A stretch of DNA of 64,000 nt. It comes from Catellatospora sichuanensis (lineage in GTDB: Bacteria; Actinomycetota; Actinomycetes; Mycobacteriales; Micromonosporaceae). Positions 52,611 to 61,715 of this stretch are shown here, piece after piece. The first letter of the stretch is position 1. Every line of letters begins with the position of its first letter. The DNA is taken from assembly GCF_007483665.1 (NCBI RefSeq), contig NZ_VIQO01000013.1, forward strand, positions 248,001 through 312,000, written 5' to 3'. The translations under genes and the position numbers were made by a program. The notes beneath the pieces were generated by a model, which was not told where the DNA came from, made no database searches, and saw only the letters and a program-made list of their open reading frames with translations.

Positions 52611-53909
52611 GTGACCCACTCCACCCCCGGCAGTGAGTCCGTCACCACCAAGCTCGACATGGTCCAGCAGTTCGTCGACCTCGCGGGCGAGCACCTCGCC
52701 GGTGAGCCGGCGCTGGAGAACGCGCGCACGGTGGCAGAACGCTCCGCCGACCGGCTGCGGCTGGCCCGCGGCTTCACCACCATCGCGCTGGCCGGCACCA
52801 CCGGCAGCGGCAAGTCCAGCATGTTCAACGCGTTCACCACGATCGACCGGTCGCCCGCGGGCATCCTGCGCCCGACCACCTCCGAGCCGTACGCCTGCGT
52901 CTGGGGCAGCCTCACCTTCGCCGACGAGCTGCTGGACTGGCTCGGCGTCTCCTCGCGCCGCCGGTTCACCCGGGAGTCGGCGCTGGACGCCAACGACGAG
53001 GTCGGCCTGCGCGGCATGATCCTGCTCGACCTGCCCGACGTCGACTCCGTCGAGCCGCGCCACCGCGCCGAGGTCGACCGGCTGCTGCACCTGGTCGATG
53101 TGGTCATCTGGATCTGCGACCCGCAGAAGTACGGCGACCAGCTGGTGCACGAGGGTTACCTGCGCCAGCTCGCCAGCTCGCGGGACGGCCTGATCGTGGC
53201 GCTCAACCAGACCGACCGCCTGCAGCCCGCGCAGCTGCCCCAGGTCGGCGCCGACCTGCGCCAGCTGCTCGACGAGGGCGGCCTGTCGAAGGTGCCGCTG
53301 GTGCCGACGTCGGCCACCGGCGAGGTGCCCGCACTCCCGCCGACCAAGCGCGGCCCGATCAAACCGAAGCCGGGTCCGTTCGTCGCCGAACGCTCGCCGC
53401 GGGGCCACTCCGGCGTATCCGCGCTGCGCGCGCTGCTCGAACCGATCATCCTGCGCGGCACCCTCGCCGAGGAGTCCGTCGACCGCGACCTGACCGCGAG
53501 CATCGCCGACCTGTCCAAGTTCGTCGGCGGCCCGGCCAGCCCGCCGTCGATCAACCCGCTGGTCCGCGGGCTGTCCTCGGCAGGCACCGACGGCGCCCGC
53601 ATCGAGCAGGCCGTCCAGGCGTACGCCGGCAGTGCCGCGGTCGGCCTGCCCGGCCCCTGGGCGAAGGCGGTCACCCAGGCCGCCCGGTCCCGCCTGCACG
53701 AGCTGCCGGCCGCCCTGGGGCAGGCCGTCGCGTTCGCCGACGCCCAGCGCCCGCGCCGGGTGTGGCTGCCCGGCGGCAAGAAGCGCGCCGACGCGAAGAC
53801 CGAGATCGTGCTGCGCGCCGAGATCGACAAGGTCGCCCTGCGATACGTCGTCGAGCCGGTCCGCCGCGCCCTCGCCGCCTACGAACGCACCCGTACCACG
53901 CTGACCTGA
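52611..53909 (+). CDS. Dynamin-like GTPase (second of pair)
   Basis: 432 residues. G1 GTTGSGKSSMFNA, switch ILRPTTSEPYA, G3 LLDLPDVDSV and G4 LNQTDRL are all present, followed by a long helical region and a basic C-terminus (GGKKRADAKTE). GTG start with GAGGAGGGA upstream. 78 nt after the first GTPase. Bacterial relatives act in membrane or division processes; the role here is unproven. Confidence 0.85.
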   Translation: MTHSTPGSESVTTKLDMVQQFVDLAGEHLAGEPALENARTVAERSADRLRLARGFTTIALAGTTGSGKSSMFNAFTTIDRSPAGILRPTTSEPYACVWGSLTFADELLDWLGVSSRRRFTRESALDANDEVGLRGMILLDLPDVDSVEPRHRAEVDRLLHLVDVVIWICDPQKYGDQLVHEGYLRQLASSRDGLIVALNQTDRLQPAQLPQVGADLRQLLDEGGLSKVPLVPTSATGEVPALPPTKRGPIKPKPGPFVAERSPRGHSGVSALRALLEPIILRGTLAEESVDRDLTASIADLSKFVGGPASPPSINPLVRGLSSAGTDGARIEQAVQAYAGSAAVGLPGPWAKAVTQAARSRLHELPAALGQAVAFADAQRPRRVWLPGGKKRADAKTEIVLRAEIDKVALRYVVEPVRRALAAYERTRTTLT

Positions 53910-53931
53910 TCTGGTGGGCGCGGTGGAATCC

Positions 53932-53998
53932 GATGATCGCCGTCTCGGGTCGAAACCTGAGGTCTGACCTCACGAATCGACCCGAAACAGCGATCATC
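53932..53998. repeat. GATC-bounded double hairpin
   Basis: 22-bp arms (53932-53953 and 53977-53998, two mismatches) around an inner 7-bp stem TGAGGTC/GACCTCA, giving a nested fold. Located after the GTPase stop between convergent genes. Confidence 0.8.
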
Positions 53999-54086
53999 CG
54001 CCGCAGGCGGCGCATCGGCACCCGGCGTTCGCGGCACGATGCCGCGCTTTCCCGTAAACGGCGCCAAGCGGCGCCCCGGATACGGC

Positions 54087-54152
54087 AAGATCCGTTTTTG
54101 TGGACGCCTGATGCTGCCAGGGCAACCGTCAGCGTCCACAAAAACGGATCTT
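54087..54152. repeat. GATC-bounded perfect 21-bp inverted repeat
   Basis: AAGATCCGTTTTTGTGGACGC (54087-54107) would form a perfect stem with 54132-54152; the loop has an inner TGCC/GGCA pair. The T and A runs in the arms are unusual in this GC-rich DNA and suit bidirectional termination. Confidence 0.82.
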
Positions 54153-54176
54153 CGGGGAAGCGGCCCGTGCCGGTGG

Positions 54177-55670
54177 TCAGCGGTGGCGGCGATGCGCGTC
54201 GTGGTGACGGGCCTCGGACTTGGCGCGGTGCGACTTGAGCTTCGCGCCGTGCTCTTTGCGTTGCACCTTCGCCCTGCGTTCGTGGTGACGCTTGCTCGAG
54301 CCGTCGCCGCCACTCGTCGCCGTCCGGCGCGCTTCGGCCTGTCGCACGGCCGGGCGCCGCACCTCCGGTCGCCGCACCTCCGGTCGGCGGATCTCCGGTC
54401 GGCGCACCTCCACACGGTGGCCGTCCTTCGCAGGTGCAGGCCGGTGGTGGCCGTCCTTCGCAGGTGCAGGCCGGTGGTGGCCGTCCTTCGCAGGTGCAGG
54501 CCGGTGGTGGCCGTCCTTCGCAGGTGCAGGCCGGTGGTGGCCGTCCTTCGCGGGTGCAGGCCGGTGGTGGCCGTCCGAGGCGGTCGGTGCGCGGCGGCCG
54601 GTCGGCCCGGCTACGTTCCCGACCACGTGCCTGGCCAACGACGCCGAGTCGGCGGAAGCCCGTGACGTCAGTGGGCTCCGCCGGGCCGCCGAGCCCGAGT
54701 CCGCAGAAGCCCGGGACGTCAGCGGACCCCGCCGGGTGGACAGGCCCAGGTCAGCCGAGGCCCGCCAGGTCGGCCGACTCTGCCGGGCCGTCGGCCCCAG
54801 ATCGGGGCCGGACGGACGGCGGGCCGCCGGCTTGGCCGGCCGTTGGGGCAGGGCCAGTGCCGAACCCGGCCGCACACCGGCCTTAGGCCGTTCGCACGGG
54901 TCGACGCCCGGGCGCGGCCCGTGATGTCCGCTGGGACGCCCCGGCCAGCCAGGCCAGCCGTGTCCGCCCGGTCGACCGGACCCATCCGGATGCCACGGCC
55001 CGCCGGGAACGGACGGCCCACCCGGGAAAGACGGTGCACCCGGAAGAGACGGTGCACCGGGGAACGAGGGTCCGCCCGGGAACGAGGGTCCGCCCGGGAA
55101 CGAAGGCCCGCCGGGGAAGGCAGGGCTGCCTGGTGCGGACGGCTCGCCGGGCGAGGACGGGCCGCCGGCGGGCGGGGCAGGGCGCGGCGGCACCGGGATG
55201 CCGGTCCTGGGGCGCCAGATCGGGCGAACCGGCAGGGTCACCGGCCGCCGGCGTTCGAGCACGGGGTCGGCGTGGTTGTCGGGCCGGTCGTCGTCCTCGT
55301 CCGCCGGGGGGCCCGCAGCGCCGGGCTGGGCCAGCCCGGGGTCGTTCTGCGGGGCGGGCCGGAGCGGGCGCTCGGGTAGCCGGAACGGGGCCTGGGCGAG
55401 GTGGTCGCCGGGGACCACGAACGGCTGGACGGGCCCGGCCAGCCGCGCGCCGAAGTCGGGGTCGACGCCCTCGACGCCGGCCCGCAGCACGATCCAGGTC
55501 GGTACGGCGGTGATCCCGACCAGCAGCGTGACCAGGAGGCCGTACCGGCGGGACGGGGAACGGCGGGGGGACTGGGGGAACGGGGTCCGAAACGCGGCCG
55601 GCACCGCGGGGGGCGGTGGCGGCGGTGGCGGGGAGCCGAACAGATCTTCCAGGAAATTGTCGTCGGGCAT
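54177..55670 (-). CDS. Membrane-anchored repetitive Pro/Gly/His/Arg-rich protein
   Basis: 497 residues: a proline run (14-21), one TM segment (about 43-63), then an extracellular low-complexity region. It holds collagen-like G-(A/P)-x-FPG repeats (about 200-250), an 18-residue RASAD repeat, five tandem [10 protein letters not shown] units and RRPEV repeats, ending in a basic tail ([14 protein letters not shown]). Start [11 protein letters not shown] at 55670. It may be a wall-associated or metal-binding surface protein; function unknown. Adjoins the pdh operon divergently. Confidence 0.72.
   Translation of the reverse strand: MPDDNFLEDLFGSPPPPPPPPAVPAAFRTPFPQSPRRSPSRRYGLLVTLLVGITAVPTWIVLRAGVEGVDPDFGARLAGPVQPFVVPGDHLAQAPFRLPERPLRPAPQNDPGLAQPGAAGPPADEDDDRPDNHADPVLERRRPVTLPVRPIWRPRTGIPVPPRPAPPAGGPSSPGEPSAPGSPAFPGGPSFPGGPSFPGGPSFPGAPSLPGAPSFPGGPSVPGGPWHPDGSGRPGGHGWPGWPGRPSGHHGPRPGVDPCERPKAGVRPGSALALPQRPAKPAARRPSGPDLGPTARQSRPTWRASADLGLSTRRGPLTSRASADSGSAARRSPLTSRASADSASLARHVVGNVAGPTGRRAPTASDGHHRPAPAKDGHHRPAPAKDGHHRPAPAKDGHHRPAPAKDGHHRPAPAKDGHRVEVRRPEIRRPEVRRPEVRRPAVRQAEARRTATSGGDGSSKRHHERRAKVQRKEHGAKLKSHRAKSEARHHDAHRRHR
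54421..54570. repeat. Five 30-bp tandem repeats in coding sequence
   Basis: Four identical 30-bp units and a fifth with one change, each encoding [10 protein letters not shown] in the minus-strand gene. Likely to vary in copy number by slippage. Confidence 0.95.
55021..55130. repeat. Degenerate 18-bp tandem repeats encoding GPSFPG units
   Basis: Repeated GGGAACGAGGGTCCGCCC-like units in the same gene, encoding collagen-like Gly-Pro-Ser-Phe-Pro-Gly. Confidence 0.85.
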
Positions 55671-55982
55671 CGGAGTGCTCCTAGGGCACGGGGGGGAATT
55701 CGCCCAGAATGCCCCAACCATTGCCATGATCCGGGTATTTGGGGTATTCGTAGACCCAGGTTTTTCCGCCGACGGTTGCCAATATCACCTGCCCGGCCTG
55801 TGACTGCCGCCACCGATACGGCAGTATGGGGGCCAGGCGGCAGCGTGGCCGTGGTCACCGCGTACTCCGGTCCACTACTGCCGCAACCAGGCGTCTTCGC
55901 CCCACGAGGGACACGACGTGCGCCACCCGATGCGCGGCAGGCACACCCCGTCGCCGACGCACCACTGACAGGGAGAACACGG
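55671..55982. other. Intergenic region, divergent promoters (312 bp)
   Basis: No gene is visible. It holds a 9-nt-period direct repeat GGGTATT (55733-55739 and 55742-55748), a small hairpin CTGCCG/CGGCAG (55804-55809 and 55819-55824) and, near the right end, the GGAG of pdhA. It must carry promoters for both flanking genes, but I cannot assign -35/-10 elements with confidence. Confidence 0.5.
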
Positions 55983-57125
55983 ATGACCAGAGTCGAGCGC
56001 GCGGCACCACGCCGCGGCGGCAAGCGCTCGGGGCCCCCCGAGCCGGAGTTCGTACAGCTCCTCACCCCTGAGGGCGAGCGAGTCTCACACCCCGACTACT
56101 CCGTCGACTTCACCGATGACGAGCTGCGCGGCCTGTACCGCGACCTGGTCACGGTGCGCAAGCTCGACGCCGAGGCGACCGCGCTGCAGCGTCAGGGCGA
56201 GCTGGGCATCTGGGCCAGCCTGCTCGGCCAGGAGGCGGCACAGGTCGGCTCCGGTCGTGCGCTGCGCAAGCAGGACATGGCCTTCCCGACGTACCGGGAG
56301 CACGGCGTCCTGTACTGCCGCAACATCGACCCGATCATGCCGCTGGGCCTGTTCCGCGGTGTCGACCAGGGCGGCTGGGACCCGGTGGCACACCGGTTCA
56401 ACATGTACACGATCGTCATCGGCGCGCAGACCCTGCACGCGACCGGCTACGCGATGGGCATCGTCAAGGACGGCAAGGTCGGCGACGACGACGAGACCAG
56501 CGAGGCCGTCATCGCCTACTTCGGCGACGGCGCGACCAGCCAGGGCGACGTCAACGAGGCGTTCATCTTCGGCAGCGTGTACAACGCGCCGATCGTGTTC
56601 TTCTGCCAGAACAACCAGTACGCGATCTCCGAGCCGCTGGAGCGCCAGACCCGCATCCCGCTGTACCAGCGCGCGTCCGGCTTCGGCTTCCCCGGTATCC
56701 GGGTGGACGGCAACGACGTGCTGGCGACGTACGCGGTGACCCGCGCGGCGCTGGACAACGCCCGCCACGGCCAGGGCCCGACCCTGATCGAGGCGTACAC
56801 GTACCGCATGGGCGCGCACACCACCTCCGACGACCCGACCCGCTACCGCGTGGCCAGTGAGGTCGAGGCGTGGCAGGCGAAGGACCCGGTCGTACGCATG
56901 CGCAAGCTGCTGGAGAAGCAGGGCATCGCCGACGAGGCGTTCTTCGCCGCCGTCGACGAGCAGGCCAAGGTCGAGGCGGTCGCCCTGCGCGAGCGGGTGC
57001 TGTCGATGCCCGACCCCGACCCGGTGACGATGTTCGACCACGTCTACCCCAACGGCTCGCCGCTGATCGACAAGCAGCGCGCCGAGTTCGAGTCCTACCA
57101 CGCCTCGTTCGAGGGGAGCCACTGA
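55983..57125 (+). CDS. pdhA: 2-oxoacid dehydrogenase E1 component, alpha subunit
   Basis: 380 residues. Thiamine diphosphate motif begins GDGATSQGDVNEAF and ends QNNQYAIS; also AFPTYREHGVLYCR and YRMGAHTTSDDPTRYR with the phosphorylation-loop-like segment. Decarboxylates pyruvate or a branched-chain 2-oxoacid with the beta subunit; sequence alone does not decide between them. ATG 55983 with GGAG upstream. First gene of an E1alpha-E1beta-E2 operon; E3 is not here. Confidence 0.88.
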   Translation: MTRVERAAPRRGGKRSGPPEPEFVQLLTPEGERVSHPDYSVDFTDDELRGLYRDLVTVRKLDAEATALQRQGELGIWASLLGQEAAQVGSGRALRKQDMAFPTYREHGVLYCRNIDPIMPLGLFRGVDQGGWDPVAHRFNMYTIVIGAQTLHATGYAMGIVKDGKVGDDDETSEAVIAYFGDGATSQGDVNEAFIFGSVYNAPIVFFCQNNQYAISEPLERQTRIPLYQRASGFGFPGIRVDGNDVLATYAVTRAALDNARHGQGPTLIEAYTYRMGAHTTSDDPTRYRVASEVEAWQAKDPVVRMRKLLEKQGIADEAFFAAVDEQAKVEAVALRERVLSMPDPDPVTMFDHVYPNGSPLIDKQRAEFESYHASFEGSH

Positions 57126-57127
57126 TC

Positions 57128-58111
57128 ATGGAGACGCTTACCCTCGGCAAGTCGCTCAACCTGGGCCTGCGCCGCGCGATGGAGGACGACAGCAAGGTCC
57201 TCATCATGGGCGAGGACGTCGGCAAGCTCGGCGGCGTGTTCCGCATCACCGACGGCCTGCAGAAGGACTTCGGCGACGAGCGCGTCATCGACACCCCGCT
57301 GGCCGAGGCCGGCATCGTCGGCACCGCGATCGGCCTGGCGCTGCGCGGCTACCGGCCGGTCGTCGAGATCCAGTTCGACGGCTTCGTCTACCCGGCGTAC
57401 GACCAGATCGTGTGCCAGGTCGCGAAGTTCCACTACCGGTCCCAGGGCAAGGTCAAGCTGCCCATGGTCATCCGGATCCCGTTCGGCGGCGGCATCGGCG
57501 CGGTGGAGCACCACTCGGAATCGCCCGAGGCGTACTTCTCGCACACCGCCGGCCTGAAGGTCGTGGCCTGCAGCAACCCGTCCGACGCGTACTGGATGAT
57601 CCAGCAGGCCATCGCCAGCGACGACCCGATCATCTTCTTCGAGCCGAAGCGGCGCTACTGGGAGAAGGGCGAGGTCGACACGGCCGCGAGCCTGTCCTCC
57701 GCGTACCCCCTGCACAGCTCGCGCGTGCTGCGCTCCGGCGCCGACGCGACGCTGCTGGCGTACGGCCCGATGGTGCGCACCTGCCTGGATGCCGCGACCG
57801 CGGCGGCCGAGGACGGCCGCAACCTCGAGGTCATCGACCTGCGCTCGCTGTCCCCGCTGGACATGGCCCCGGTGTTCGAGTCGGTCCGCAAGACCGGCCG
57901 GGCCGTGGTCGTGCACGAGGCCCCGGGCAACATCGGCCTGGGCGCCGAGGTCGCCGCGCGGATCTCCGAGGAGTGCTTCTACTCCCTGGAGGCCCCCGTG
58001 CTGCGGGTCACCGGCTACGACATCCCCTACCCGGCCTCCCGGGTGGAGGAGGAGTTCCTGCCCGACCTGGACCGCGTGCTCGAGGCCGTCGACCGTTCCT
58101 TCGGGTTCTGA
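57128..58111 (+). CDS. pdhB: 2-oxoacid dehydrogenase E1 component, beta subunit
   Basis: 327 residues. VLIMGEDVGKLGGVFRITDG, TPLAEAGIVGTAIGLALRG, EIQFDGFVYPAYDQ and GAVEHHSESPEAYF are typical of E1beta, including the pyrimidine-side Glu and active-site His. ATG 2 nt after the alpha stop, so translationally coupled. Confidence 0.92.
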   Translation: METLTLGKSLNLGLRRAMEDDSKVLIMGEDVGKLGGVFRITDGLQKDFGDERVIDTPLAEAGIVGTAIGLALRGYRPVVEIQFDGFVYPAYDQIVCQVAKFHYRSQGKVKLPMVIRIPFGGGIGAVEHHSESPEAYFSHTAGLKVVACSNPSDAYWMIQQAIASDDPIIFFEPKRRYWEKGEVDTAASLSSAYPLHSSRVLRSGADATLLAYGPMVRTCLDAATAAAEDGRNLEVIDLRSLSPLDMAPVFESVRKTGRAVVVHEAPGNIGLGAEVAARISEECFYSLEAPVLRVTGYDIPYPASRVEEEFLPDLDRVLEAVDRSFGF

Positions 58112-58122
58112 GGGGGCTGAAT

Positions 58123-59523
58123 ATGGCGATCAACCAGTTCCCCCTGCCCGACCTCGGTGAGGGTCTCACCGAGGGCGAGATCCTCAAGTGGCTCGTCGCC
58201 GAGGGCGACGTCATCGAACTGAACCAGCCCATCGTCGAGGTGGAGACCGCCAAGGCGGCGGTCGAGATCCCGGCGAAGTGGGCCGGCACCGTCGTGAAGA
58301 TCTTCGTGCCCGAGGGCACGGTGGTCGAGGTCGGCTCCCCGATCATCTCGATCGACACCGGCGGCCCGTCCGCGCCGGTCGCCGACGACATGTCCCAGGG
58401 TGCCGCCGCGCAGGCCGAGAAGGCCGCGGAGGCGACCGGCGGGCTGATCGGCGAGACCACGGCGTCCGGCCGCACCGCGGTGCTGGTCGGCTACGGTCCG
58501 CGGGTCACCGCGGCCAAGCGCCGGGCCCGCAAGGACGCGCCTGCGGCCGCGACCGCCGCTCCCGTGGCGGCACCGGCCCCCGCGCCGGTTCCGGTCGCGC
58601 CCGCTCCGGCGGCCCAGGTCGCTCCGGCGGCTCCGGCCGCCAACGGGCACGGCGTGCTGGCCAAGCCGCCGGTCCGGATGCTGGCCCGCACCCTCGGCGT
58701 GGACCTGTCCACGCTGACGGGCACCGGCCCGCAGGGCTCGATCACCCGCGACGACGTGCAGGCCGCGCTGGCGGCCCCGGCCGCCGCGCCGAGCGCGCAG
58801 GTGGTCATGACGCCGGGCGCGCGCGAGACCCGTGTCCCCATCAAGGGGGTACGCAAGCTCACGGCGGCCAACATGGTCGCGTCGGCCTTCACGGCTCCGC
58901 ACGTCACCGAGTTCCTGACGGTCGACATGACGCGGTCGATGAAGGCGCTGGAGCGGCTGCGGGCCGACCGGGAGTGGCGTGACGTACGCGTCTCACCGCT
59001 GCTGCTGGTCGCCAAGGCGGTGCTGCTGGCGGCGAAGCGCCACCCGATGGTCAACTCGTCCTGGGACGAGGCGGCGCAGGAGATCGTGGTCAAGGACTAC
59101 GTGAACCTGGGCATCGCCGCGGCCACCGAGCGCGGCCTCATCGTGCCGAACATCGCCGACGCGGGGCGGATGTCCCTGCGGGAGCTGGCCGACGCGATGA
59201 CCGACCTGGTGGCGACGGCGAAGTCGGGCAAGACGTCGCCGTCGGCGATGTCCGGCGGCACGTTCACGATCACCAACGTGGGCGTGTTCGGCGTGGACAC
59301 CGGCACCCCGATCCTGCCCCCGGGCGAGGCCGCGATCCTGGCCTTCGGCGCCGTACGGGAGACCCCGTGGGCGCACAAGGGCAAGGTCAAGCTCCGCCAG
59401 GTCACCACGCTGGGCCTCTCGTTCGACCACCGCATCATCGACGGCGAGCTGGGCTCGAAGTTCCTCCGGGACATCGGCGCCTTCCTCACCGACCCCGAGG
59501 CCATGCTTCTTGCCTGGACCTGA
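58123..59523 (+). CDS. pdhC: Dihydrolipoamide acyltransferase (E2)
   Basis: 466 residues: one lipoyl domain with Lys44 in ETAKAAVEIP, an Ala/Pro linker, a peripheral subunit-binding domain (VRMLARTLGVDLSTLTGTG) and a catalytic domain with LSFDHRIIDGE. A single lipoyl domain is common in branched-chain E2 and some pyruvate E2 proteins. ATG 58123, 11 nt after E1beta. Confidence 0.93.
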   Translation: MAINQFPLPDLGEGLTEGEILKWLVAEGDVIELNQPIVEVETAKAAVEIPAKWAGTVVKIFVPEGTVVEVGSPIISIDTGGPSAPVADDMSQGAAAQAEKAAEATGGLIGETTASGRTAVLVGYGPRVTAAKRRARKDAPAAATAAPVAAPAPAPVPVAPAPAAQVAPAAPAANGHGVLAKPPVRMLARTLGVDLSTLTGTGPQGSITRDDVQAALAAPAAAPSAQVVMTPGARETRVPIKGVRKLTAANMVASAFTAPHVTEFLTVDMTRSMKALERLRADREWRDVRVSPLLLVAKAVLLAAKRHPMVNSSWDEAAQEIVVKDYVNLGIAAATERGLIVPNIADAGRMSLRELADAMTDLVATAKSGKTSPSAMSGGTFTITNVGVFGVDTGTPILPPGEAAILAFGAVRETPWAHKGKVKLRQVTTLGLSFDHRIIDGELGSKFLRDIGAFLTDPEAMLLAWT

Positions 59524-59532
59524 TCCTGCGTC

Positions 59533-60033
59533 ATGATCCATGACAGTGATCCGTTCGCGACCCCGGAGTCGGCGCGCAGCAACGTGCGCCGGCTGCGGGG
59601 TCGTTTCGGCATGACGGTGTGCCTGTGGACCGCCCCGGGGCCGGCCGGGCTGACGGTGTCGTCGACGCTGGTGGCCGACGGCGACCCGGGACGGCTGCTG
59701 GGCATCGTCGACGACGAGTCGGAGCTGTGGCCGGCGATCGAGCGGGCGGGCGTGTTCGCGGTGACGCCGCTCGGCGAGCCGCACCGGCAGCTGGCCGACC
59801 GGTTCGCCGGGCTGATGCCCGCGCCGGGTGGCCTGTTCAAGCAGGAGTCCTGGACGCAGACGCCGTTCGGGCCGATCCCGGCGGGCACGGTCAGCTGGGC
59901 CGGCTGTCGGCTCGACGACACCCGGCCGTTCGGCTGGGGGCTGTTGATCGAGGCCAGCCTGGTGGAGATCACGCTCGGTGACGCCGTGCCTCCGCTGCTG
60001 CACTACCGTGGCAGGTACACGACACTGTCGTGA
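59533..60033 (+). CDS. Flavin-reductase-like (FMN split-barrel) protein
   Basis: 166 residues. GLTVSSTLVADGDPGRLLGIVDDESELWPAI, with the conserved (F)AVTPLGEPHRQLADRFAG, resembles flavin reductase-like domains that bind FMN. The reductase Cys/His motifs are weak. ATG start 9 nt after E2, so possibly in the same transcript. Function uncertain. Confidence 0.7.
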   Translation: MIHDSDPFATPESARSNVRRLRGRFGMTVCLWTAPGPAGLTVSSTLVADGDPGRLLGIVDDESELWPAIERAGVFAVTPLGEPHRQLADRFAGLMPAPGGLFKQESWTQTPFGPIPAGTVSWAGCRLDDTRPFGWGLLIEASLVEITLGDAVPPLLHYRGRYTTLS

Positions 60034-60128
60034 TCAAGGCGGATCGCGAGGCAACCTGCCTGTGACCTGCCGCGCCACGATCATCGCGTACCCGGACGTT
60101 GTCGCAGACGCCTCGTACGCTGGTTCTC

Positions 60129-61592
60129 ATGTCCCAGCAGACGCCTGACGAACCCGAGGCCACCCCCCAGGCTGGGGACGCCGGAGTCGAGGACGCGTCC
60201 TCGACCGCTCCGGCCAAGCCCGTACAGCGCCCGACCGGCCGGGCTTCGGTCGGCCGCGCCTCGGTGACGCCACCCCCGGGCGGCTTCGCCGACCTCCCCA
60301 CCGGCCCGTACCCGTCAGTCAGCGGCTCCTCGGGCACCGACAAGAGCACCCCGTCCACCCGCGTCTACGGCAGCTCCGCTGCCGGCGGCTCGGCATCCGA
60401 CGACAAGGCGGCGGTCCGCGGGTCGGCAGCGCGGGCCACGAGCGGGCGGGCTGCGGTGCCGTCCGGGCCGTCGGGCTCGGCGCGGCCCTCGTCCTCCTCG
60501 TCGCGCGGGCGCGGCGGCGGCTCGGCGCGGGTGCCCGTGGCCGGCACAGGCAGCACCTACGGCTCCGCCAAGAAGAAGGTCCAGCCCAAGTGGGGCCGGA
60601 TCGCGCTGGTGGCCGTGATCGCGCTGGCGCTGTGCGGCGGCCTCGGCCTGGGCGGCGCGTGGATCTACGCCAAGAGCGTGGAGGGCGACCTCTCCCGCAC
60701 CGACCCGTTCTCGGCGCTCACCGGCGGCCGGCCGCCCAAGACGGTCAACGGCAGCCAGAACATCCTGCTGGTGGGCAGCGACTCGCGGGACCCGGACGCG
60801 CCCACCGACCAGGGCGGCCAGTGGCGCACCGACACCATGATCATCATGCACATCCCGTCCTCCCAGGACCGGGCCTACCTCATCTCGCTGCCTCGGGATC
60901 TGCACGTCTACATCCCGAAGGACGCCTCCGCGAGCGATTGCGGCACCCGCAAGGCGAAGCTGAACGCCGCGTACGCGTTCGGCGGCATGCCACTGCTGGT
61001 GAAGACGATCGAGTGCTACGCATCGGTCCGGATGGACCACGTGATGCTGATCGACTTCGGCGGCTTCACCGAGGTGGTCGACGCGGTCGGCGGCGTCGAC
61101 ATGAAGATCGAGAAGACCATCACCTCGATCCACAAGCCCAAGCGCACCTTCACCAAGGGCACCATGCACCTCAACGGCGCGGAGGCGCTGGACTACGCAC
61201 GCCAGCGCAAGCAGTTCCCGGACGGCGACTTCGCCCGCATGCGCCACCAGCAGCAACTGCTCAAGGCACTGCTGGACAAGGCCGCCAGCGGCGGCATCCT
61301 GACCAGCCCGGGCAAGCTCAACGACTTCCTCGGGGCCGTCACCAACGCGGTCACGGTCGATCAGGAGTTCAAGCTGATCGACATGGCGATCCAGTTCCGC
61401 GGCATCCGCAGCGAGGATCTGATCTTCCTGACCAGCCCGCACAAGGGCAGCCAGATGGTCGGCGGGGAGAGCGTGGTCGTCTCGGACAAGGAGAAGGCCA
61501 TCGCCCTCTACGAGGCCGTCGGCAGGGACGCCATGAAGCAGTGGTACGAGGCCAACGTCAGCCCGCCGCCGTCACCATCCGTCAATAATTAG
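60129..61592 (+). CDS. LCP-family cell-wall glycopolymer ligase (1 of 3)
   Basis: 487 residues. Disordered Ser/Thr/Pro-rich cytoplasmic region (1-150), TM segment (about 158-180), then LCP domain: NILLVGSDSRDPDAP, WRTDTMIIMHIPS, LISLPRDLHVYIP, KLNAAYAFGG, and the conserved Arg of DYARQRKQFPDGDFARMRHQQ. It should transfer a lipid-linked polymer to the wall. ATG start. First of three LCP genes in tandem. Confidence 0.92.
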   Translation: MSQQTPDEPEATPQAGDAGVEDASSTAPAKPVQRPTGRASVGRASVTPPPGGFADLPTGPYPSVSGSSGTDKSTPSTRVYGSSAAGGSASDDKAAVRGSAARATSGRAAVPSGPSGSARPSSSSSRGRGGGSARVPVAGTGSTYGSAKKKVQPKWGRIALVAVIALALCGGLGLGGAWIYAKSVEGDLSRTDPFSALTGGRPPKTVNGSQNILLVGSDSRDPDAPTDQGGQWRTDTMIIMHIPSSQDRAYLISLPRDLHVYIPKDASASDCGTRKAKLNAAYAFGGMPLLVKTIECYASVRMDHVMLIDFGGFTEVVDAVGGVDMKIEKTITSIHKPKRTFTKGTMHLNGAEALDYARQRKQFPDGDFARMRHQQQLLKALLDKAASGGILTSPGKLNDFLGAVTNAVTVDQEFKLIDMAIQFRGIRSEDLIFLTSPHKGSQMVGGESVVVSDKEKAIALYEAVGRDAMKQWYEANVSPPPSPSVNN

Positions 61593-61613
61593 CCATGAAA
61601 ATTTCTCGCAAAT

Positions 61614-61691
61614 CGGTCTAAATCCATCCGATTTGGTCTATGCAGCCTCGCGGTGCCGTAGACCGAGCCATTACAGTGGCCCGGTCTACGG
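61614..61691. promoter_or_regulatory. Hairpins before second LCP gene
   Basis: AAATCGG/CCGATTT and a perfect 11-bp stem GCCGTAGACCG/CGGTCTACGGC lie in the 123-nt gap between LCP 1 and LCP 2. The stretch is less GC-rich than its surroundings and may combine a terminator with a promoter or operator. Confidence 0.5.
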
Positions 61692-61715
61692 CTAACCAGA
61701 CCCCCGGGGGGACGC

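Noticed and set aside
54421..54570. Five 30-bp repeats resembling a CRISPR array
   Set aside because: Units are contiguous without spacers and encode an in-frame decapeptide repeat.
60030..60095. Possible further GATC palindrome before LCP 1
   Set aside because: Only short, poorly matched arms; not clearly above chance.
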